Below, piece by piece: positions 21,263-23,651 of a DNA stretch of 23,651 nucleotides (within the stretch, counting starts at the first letter, position 1; every line of letters begins with the position of its first letter). Position numbers and translations under genes: made by a program. This stretch comes from Helicobacteraceae bacterium. Its GTDB lineage: Bacteria; Campylobacterota; Campylobacteria; Campylobacterales; Sulfurimonadaceae. The notes beneath the pieces were generated by a model. That model worked only from the letters and a program-made list of their open reading frames with translations. It was not told where the DNA came from and did no database searches. The DNA is taken from positions 1-23,651 of the forward strand of contig JALUKO010000244.1 of assembly GCA_027056525.1 (NCBI GenBank). The letters run 5' to 3'.

Positions 21263-22035
21263 ATATTTCTCCATGCTCTATCAAAATCCATATTGTTAAA
21301 ATAGATATCGTTTGTTAATTCTACCAAACCGGCCTTTTTCATGATTAAAGTTACTTTTTTAGGCCACTCTTGTCTATAGTTAAAAGAGTGGGGGATACCG
21401 CCAATTCTTTTAATAAACTCTATATTAGTATTCATATTAAACAATATGTCAATACCTTCTTGAGAGATGAGTTTATCAAGCCAAATCCTTGCATCCCTAA
21501 ATGCCCGCACCTTGGAGCTTTTAACTATCCATCTTGTAGCAAAGTCATGTAAACATGCTTTTTGCGCTTTATTTTTCTCTAAAGGGTCACACAGAAGCAG
21601 ATCTAAGTGCTTGGAAGTTCCTGCATATGGAAGAGGGCGATAGTCACGCTTTAAACTCTTTGGACGTTTTTTCCAAACAAGATCATTCTCTGAGCACTGT
21701 TTAAACTCTTTAGAGGAGATGAGTACACACTTTTTTGATTTTGAATATGGCAAATAAACACTCGGCAGTTCATAATCACCTCTAAAAGCACCCAAGCTAA
21801 GTATATTGCCGGTAATTTGAGACACATAACCTGAACCATAACCGGATTCAAGCCCTGCAATAGCTAAAATTGCTGCAGGTGGCAGCTTGTATATTTTGGC
21901 AACCTCTAGTGTATCATTGCTAATAGATGCATAGAACTCTTTTACATGATTATATTTTCTAAAACTAAAATCACTCGCACCTAAATGAATTATTGTTAAC
22001 ACTAAGATAGTTACAATTATATATGCTTGTTTCAT
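21259..22035 (-). CDS. Exported GH73/Bax-type glucosaminidase
   Basis: 258 residues from the ATG at 22035, which opens a signal peptide (MKQAYIIVTILVLTIIHLGA). The frame is open further upstream, but that part is the 3' end of rnpB and its flank and gives no signal peptide. Residues 35-85, with LEVAKIYKLPPAAILAIAGLE and SGYGSGYVSQITGNILSLGA, match the glucosaminidase (GH73, Bax-like) catalytic region; Glu63 is the likely general acid. Later segments (FATRWIVKSSKVRAFRDARIWLDKL) are helical. It should cut peptidoglycan in the periplasm. There is no Shine-Dalgarno; TATAAT ends 6 nt before the ATG, so the mRNA may be leaderless. Bax-like assignment is by pattern. Confidence 0.8.
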   Translation of the reverse strand: MKQAYIIVTILVLTIIHLGASDFSFRKYNHVKEFYASISNDTLEVAKIYKLPPAAILAIAGLESGYGSGYVSQITGNILSLGAFRGDYELPSVYLPYSKSKKCVLISSKEFKQCSENDLVWKKRPKSLKRDYRPLPYAGTSKHLDLLLCDPLEKNKAQKACLHDFATRWIVKSSKVRAFRDARIWLDKLISQEGIDILFNMNTNIEFIKRIGGIPHSFNYRQEWPKKVTLIMKKAGLVELTNDIYFNNMDFDRAWRNI

Positions 22036-22041
22036 AGCTAT

Positions 22042-22047
22042 ATTATA
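22042..22047 (-). promoter_or_regulatory. -10 box for the glucosaminidase gene, 6 nt before the ATG
   Basis: TATAAT on the minus strand, separated from the ATG by six bases (ATAGCT). Expected transcription start is the A of the ATG. The box is about 90 nt past the 3' end of rnpB, so read-through from rnpB is an alternative source of transcript. Confidence 0.45.
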
Positions 22048-22132
22048 TACTAAAAGGTGTAAGAGGAAGATAAGAGATCTATATTGGTTAACATAATGTA
22101 AATTCTCTTGAAAATAAGTAGGCATATCCTGA

Positions 22133-22455
22133 GTCAGGCACAACATAAGCCGGGTTTTGTTGTGATAGCATTAATCTAGTGCACAATTTACATAGTACCT
22201 CTAGCGAAACAATAGCATTGTAAGACTCTAACCATTTGTTTCTTGCTGCCATGTTGGGTTTACAAGCTCTTTATATTGCTATAAAGACTGGTGGTCTCTT
22301 ACACCACCTTTTCACCTTTATTATCCAATGGATAAAAGTCTGTTTTCTGTTGCACTTTCCCTCGTATTACTACGGCCATTAGTTAAATGGAACATTGTCT
22401 TACAGCAGCCCGGACTTTCCTCTTGAAAATCAAGTCACTATCTGTTGTACCTGTG
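22133..22455 (-). ncRNA. rnpB: RNase P RNA, bacterial type A
   Basis: About 320 nt. The universally conserved blocks are present in order on the minus strand: GAGGAAAGTCCGGGCT near the 5' end, ACGAGGGAAAGTGCAACAGAAA, TGTAAACCCAACATGGCAGC with AAGA, and AAAACCCGGCTTA near the 3' end. The ends pair to form P1: CAGGTACAAC at the 5' end with GTTGTGCCTG at the 3' end (one G-U). This is the catalytic RNA that removes tRNA 5' leaders. A TAGAAT -10 box at 22458-22463 places transcription start at the first base of P1. Exact ends are uncertain by a few bases. Confidence 0.96.
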
Positions 22456-22457
22456 TA

Positions 22458-22463
22458 ATTCTA
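22458..22463 (-). promoter_or_regulatory. -10 box of rnpB
   Basis: TGTAGAAT, an extended -10, ends 5 nt before the first base of P1. The 30-bp palindrome of the TetR operator array (22492-22521) lies about 30-60 bp upstream, where a bound protein could affect rnpB transcription. Confidence 0.5.
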
Positions 22464-22491
22464 CAGAAAATATCATTTATTTTTCCTGTTT

Positions 22492-22521
22492 TTATTTTAT
22501 GAACATATGTTCATAAAATAA
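22492..22521. promoter_or_regulatory. TetR-type operator 1 within a 30-bp perfect palindrome
   Basis: Every base of the 30 has its complement in the mirrored position. The core TGAACATATGTTCA (22500-22513) is a perfect 14-bp dyad of the kind bound by TetR/AcrR-family dimers. Its centre is at 22506.5. It is the most symmetrical of four related sites in this gap. Confidence 0.7.
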
Positions 22522-22531
22522 TGTATACACA

Positions 22532-22545
22532 TGAACAATCGTTCA
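22532..22545. promoter_or_regulatory. TetR-type operator 2
   Basis: TGAACAATCGTTCA: arms TGAAC and GTTCA are perfect, with a 4-nt centre. Centre at 22538.5, exactly 32 bp from operator 1. Confidence 0.65.
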
Positions 22546-22563
22546 CTAACAATTAAGTATAGA

Positions 22564-22577
22564 TTAACGAGTGTTCA
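22564..22577. promoter_or_regulatory. TetR-type operator 3
   Basis: TTAACGAGTGTTCA: the right half TGTTCA is perfect and the left half degenerate (10 of 14 bases as in operator 1). Centre at 22570.5, 32 bp from operator 2. It lies just upstream of the tetR -10 box. Confidence 0.55.
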
Positions 22578-22579
22578 TA

Positions 22580-22585
22580 TATACT
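22580..22585 (+). promoter_or_regulatory. Probable -10 box of tetR
   Basis: TATACT between operators 3 and 4, giving an expected start near 22592 and a 40-nt leader. Operators flank it on both sides, as expected for autorepression. Confidence 0.4.
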
Positions 22586-22595
22586 TCTAGGAAAG

Positions 22596-22609
22596 TTAAC
22601 ATTTGTTCA
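22596..22609. promoter_or_regulatory. TetR-type operator 4
   Basis: TTAACATTTGTTCA: 12 of 14 bases as in operator 1. Centre at 22602.5, again 32 bp from the previous one. It falls in the expected leader of tetR, 22 nt before the ATG, where bound protein would block elongation or initiation. Confidence 0.6.
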
Positions 22610-22631
22610 TATTAATAAAAAAGGTTCAAAT

Positions 22632-23249
22632 ATGCCCGAAAATACGACGATACACAAAAGAGTCGGCACAAAAGCCAAAATACTCAAAGAGTCTAAAGCC
22701 CTCTTCTCTAAGCATGGTTACAAAGGTACAAGTGTAAGAAAAATAGCTTCAAAAGTTGGTATTAGAGAGAGTGCTCTTTATAATCATTTTAAAAATAAAG
22801 AGGAGATCTTTTTGGAGGTAGCACGTGAGATCTTTACATCGCCCTTTTCTTTTAACAGTGATGATATTAGAGAAAACGCATTGAAAGGAAAGATTTTTTT
22901 ACAGAAATTTGCTATGCAATATAAGCTTCTTACATTTGATAAGAACAACGAAAGTATGTTCAGAATACTTCTTATAGAGCTACTGCAAAACAAAGAGCTA
23001 AGAGAGCAATTTATAAGTGATTTTCATGATAAAAATATAGGTATTTTATCAGAGAGCTTTTTTATTATGATGCAAAACTCACTTATTCGATCTAATGATC
23101 CTATGATTATTTCTTATGAGTTTTTATCTACCCTATTCTACATTAGATTACAGGTAACACTATTGCGATTTGACTCATTGTCTACTAATAATCTCTCAAC
23201 TCAATTTGAAAAACATGTAGATTTCTTCTGGGATAGTATCAAAACATAA
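22632..23249 (+). CDS. TetR/AcrR-family transcriptional regulator
   Basis: 205 residues. The N-terminal TetR DNA-binding domain is clear: AKILKESKALFSKHGYKGTS, then the helix-turn-helix SVRKIASKVGIRESALYNHF and KNKEEIFLEV. The C-terminal ligand-binding and dimerisation region (about 70-205) is helical, with no recognisable ligand signature. AAGG lies about 8 nt before the ATG. Four operator-like dyads fill the upstream gap, so autoregulation is very likely. In Campylobacter, related regulators such as CmeR control efflux pumps, but no pump is adjacent here and the target is unknown. The 3' end is followed by a bidirectional terminator. Confidence 0.9.
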   Translation: MPENTTIHKRVGTKAKILKESKALFSKHGYKGTSVRKIASKVGIRESALYNHFKNKEEIFLEVAREIFTSPFSFNSDDIRENALKGKIFLQKFAMQYKLLTFDKNNESMFRILLIELLQNKELREQFISDFHDKNIGILSESFFIMMQNSLIRSNDPMIISYEFLSTLFYIRLQVTLLRFDSLSTNNLSTQFEKHVDFFWDSIKT

Positions 23250-23303
23250 TATATTCTATAGTTGATACTTAAAAAAATATTATATAATATTAAATTAGTT
23301 TTT

Positions 23304-23334
23304 AAAAAAAGATAGCCCTTAGACTATCTTTTTT
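23304..23334. terminator. Bidirectional intrinsic terminator between tetR and the oxidoreductase gene
   Basis: GATAG/CTATC flanked by A-runs on the left and T-runs on the right forms an 11-bp stem (including A-T pairs) with an 8-nt loop. A U-tract follows the hairpin on both strands, so it serves the two convergent genes. Confidence 0.85.
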
Positions 23335-23344
23335 AATAAATAAA

Positions 23345-23651
23345 CTATTTAGCAGCTGCCATAGCTTCTTTAGCATATTTTTCACCAAGCTCATAAGCAA
23401 CTTTATTTACTTCATGAACTTTAGCAGGTACTTTTGAAAGCATTGTTTCTATAAGTACATCTTTATCAATAGCATTCATCATTGTATTTGCAATTGCAAG
23501 TGCAACAACAGATTGAGTAATAACGTTACCAACCTCTTCTTTTGCTATTGTGATAATTGGAATTTCATATATCTTCCATTTTTTACGGTCCTCATCCGAT
23601 GGATGAACAAGGTTTGGATCAACAACAATTGTTCCGCCAACCTGAACACCA
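23345..23651 (-). CDS. 2-oxoacid:acceptor oxidoreductase gamma subunit, C-terminal part (partial)
   Basis: The window holds about 100 C-terminal residues; the start lies beyond the right edge. It reads GVQVGGTIVVDPNLVHPSDE, then IYEIPIITIAKEEVGNVITQ, SVVALAIANTMM, and ends in KYAKEAMAAAK before TAG. This is the POR gamma-domain pattern: the substrate-specific edge of the complex with a conserved N-x-V-A-L-A-like helix. Pyruvate (PorC) and 2-oxoglutarate (OorC) ferredoxin/flavodoxin oxidoreductases both have it, and the visible part does not decide between them. Either would serve the TCA or reductive TCA cycle. The sister subunits should lie just upstream, to the right of the window. Confidence 0.8.
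   Translation of the reverse strand, partial: GVQVGGTIVVDPNLVHPSDEDRKKWKIYEIPIITIAKEEVGNVITQSVVALAIANTMMNAIDKDVLIETMLSKVPAKVHEVNKVAYELGEKYAKEAMAAAK

Noticed and set aside
22036..22146. A 37-residue N-terminal extension of the glucosaminidase frame starting at 22146
   Set aside because: It overlaps the 3' end and flank of rnpB, encodes no signal peptide at its beginning, and the ATG at 22035 opens a proper signal sequence.
22492..22609. Possible CRISPR array: four similar units at 32-bp spacing
   Set aside because: The conserved part is only a 14-bp degenerate dyad with 18 variable bases between, no cas genes are near, and the units sit in a promoter upstream of a TetR gene. Operators explain them better.

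Overview
This low-GC window comes from a chromosome of a Campylobacterota (epsilonproteobacterial) organism, most likely a free-living Sulfurimonas-like autotroph. Two gene blocks match the order I remember from Campylobacter jejuni. One is mltD-rlpA-kdsC-lptC-lptA-engB-membrane protein-mrdA. The other is metG-small protein-fbp-mobB-lipoprotein-yggT-gltX. Assignments come from motifs and family knowledge only; no database search was possible. It is core chromosome: I see no insertion sequence, prophage, CRISPR array or toxin-antitoxin pair.

Left block, 1-6995, plus strand, nearly every junction overlapping or a few bases apart. It is a cell-envelope operon: a truncated MltD-type lytic transglycosylase with LysM repeats, the RlpA lipoprotein, HisB, KdsC (KDO-8-phosphate phosphatase), LptC and LptA (LPS transport), the GTPase EngB, a short GNAT enzyme resembling N-acetylglutamate synthase, a membrane protein in an MreD-like position, and PBP2 (MrdA). 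Peptidoglycan cleavage, LPS inner-core synthesis and export, and elongation-phase peptidoglycan synthesis are therefore linked.

Middle, 7000-13334. A Ca2+/Na+ exchanger and YbeY lie on the minus strand. Next come a 58-residue YjfB-type putative motility protein too short for usual cutoffs, QueC with a YgjP-type metallopeptidase on the plus strand, a putative glycoside hydrolase and an orphan TakP-like TRAP binding lipoprotein on the minus strand, and an exported LolA-like protein on the plus strand.

Right-centre, 13336-20209. A Mur-ligase homologue that has lost its ATP-binding loop precedes MetG, a small cysteine protein, Fbp and MobB on the minus strand. A divergent lipoprotein follows, then YggT, GltX and tRNA-Glu(UUC) on the minus strand.

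Right end, 20210-23651. Structured non-coding DNA is followed by a response regulator with an apparent ribbon-helix-helix output domain, a small hypothetical gene, a GH73/Bax-type glucosaminidase, the RNase P RNA gene (rnpB), a TetR regulator, a bidirectional terminator, and the C-terminal part of a 2-oxoacid:acceptor oxidoreductase gamma subunit.

The observations I rate highest are: (i) four 14-bp TetR-type operators between rnpB and tetR whose centres are exactly 32 bp apart, the first embedded in a 30-bp perfect palindrome; (ii) a REC-RHH response regulator; (iii) three genes (ybeY, queC, the glucosaminidase) whose -10 box sits 6-7 nt before the ATG with no ribosome-binding site, suggesting leaderless mRNAs; and (iv) an lptC frame whose membrane anchor is encoded upstream of the first standard start codon.
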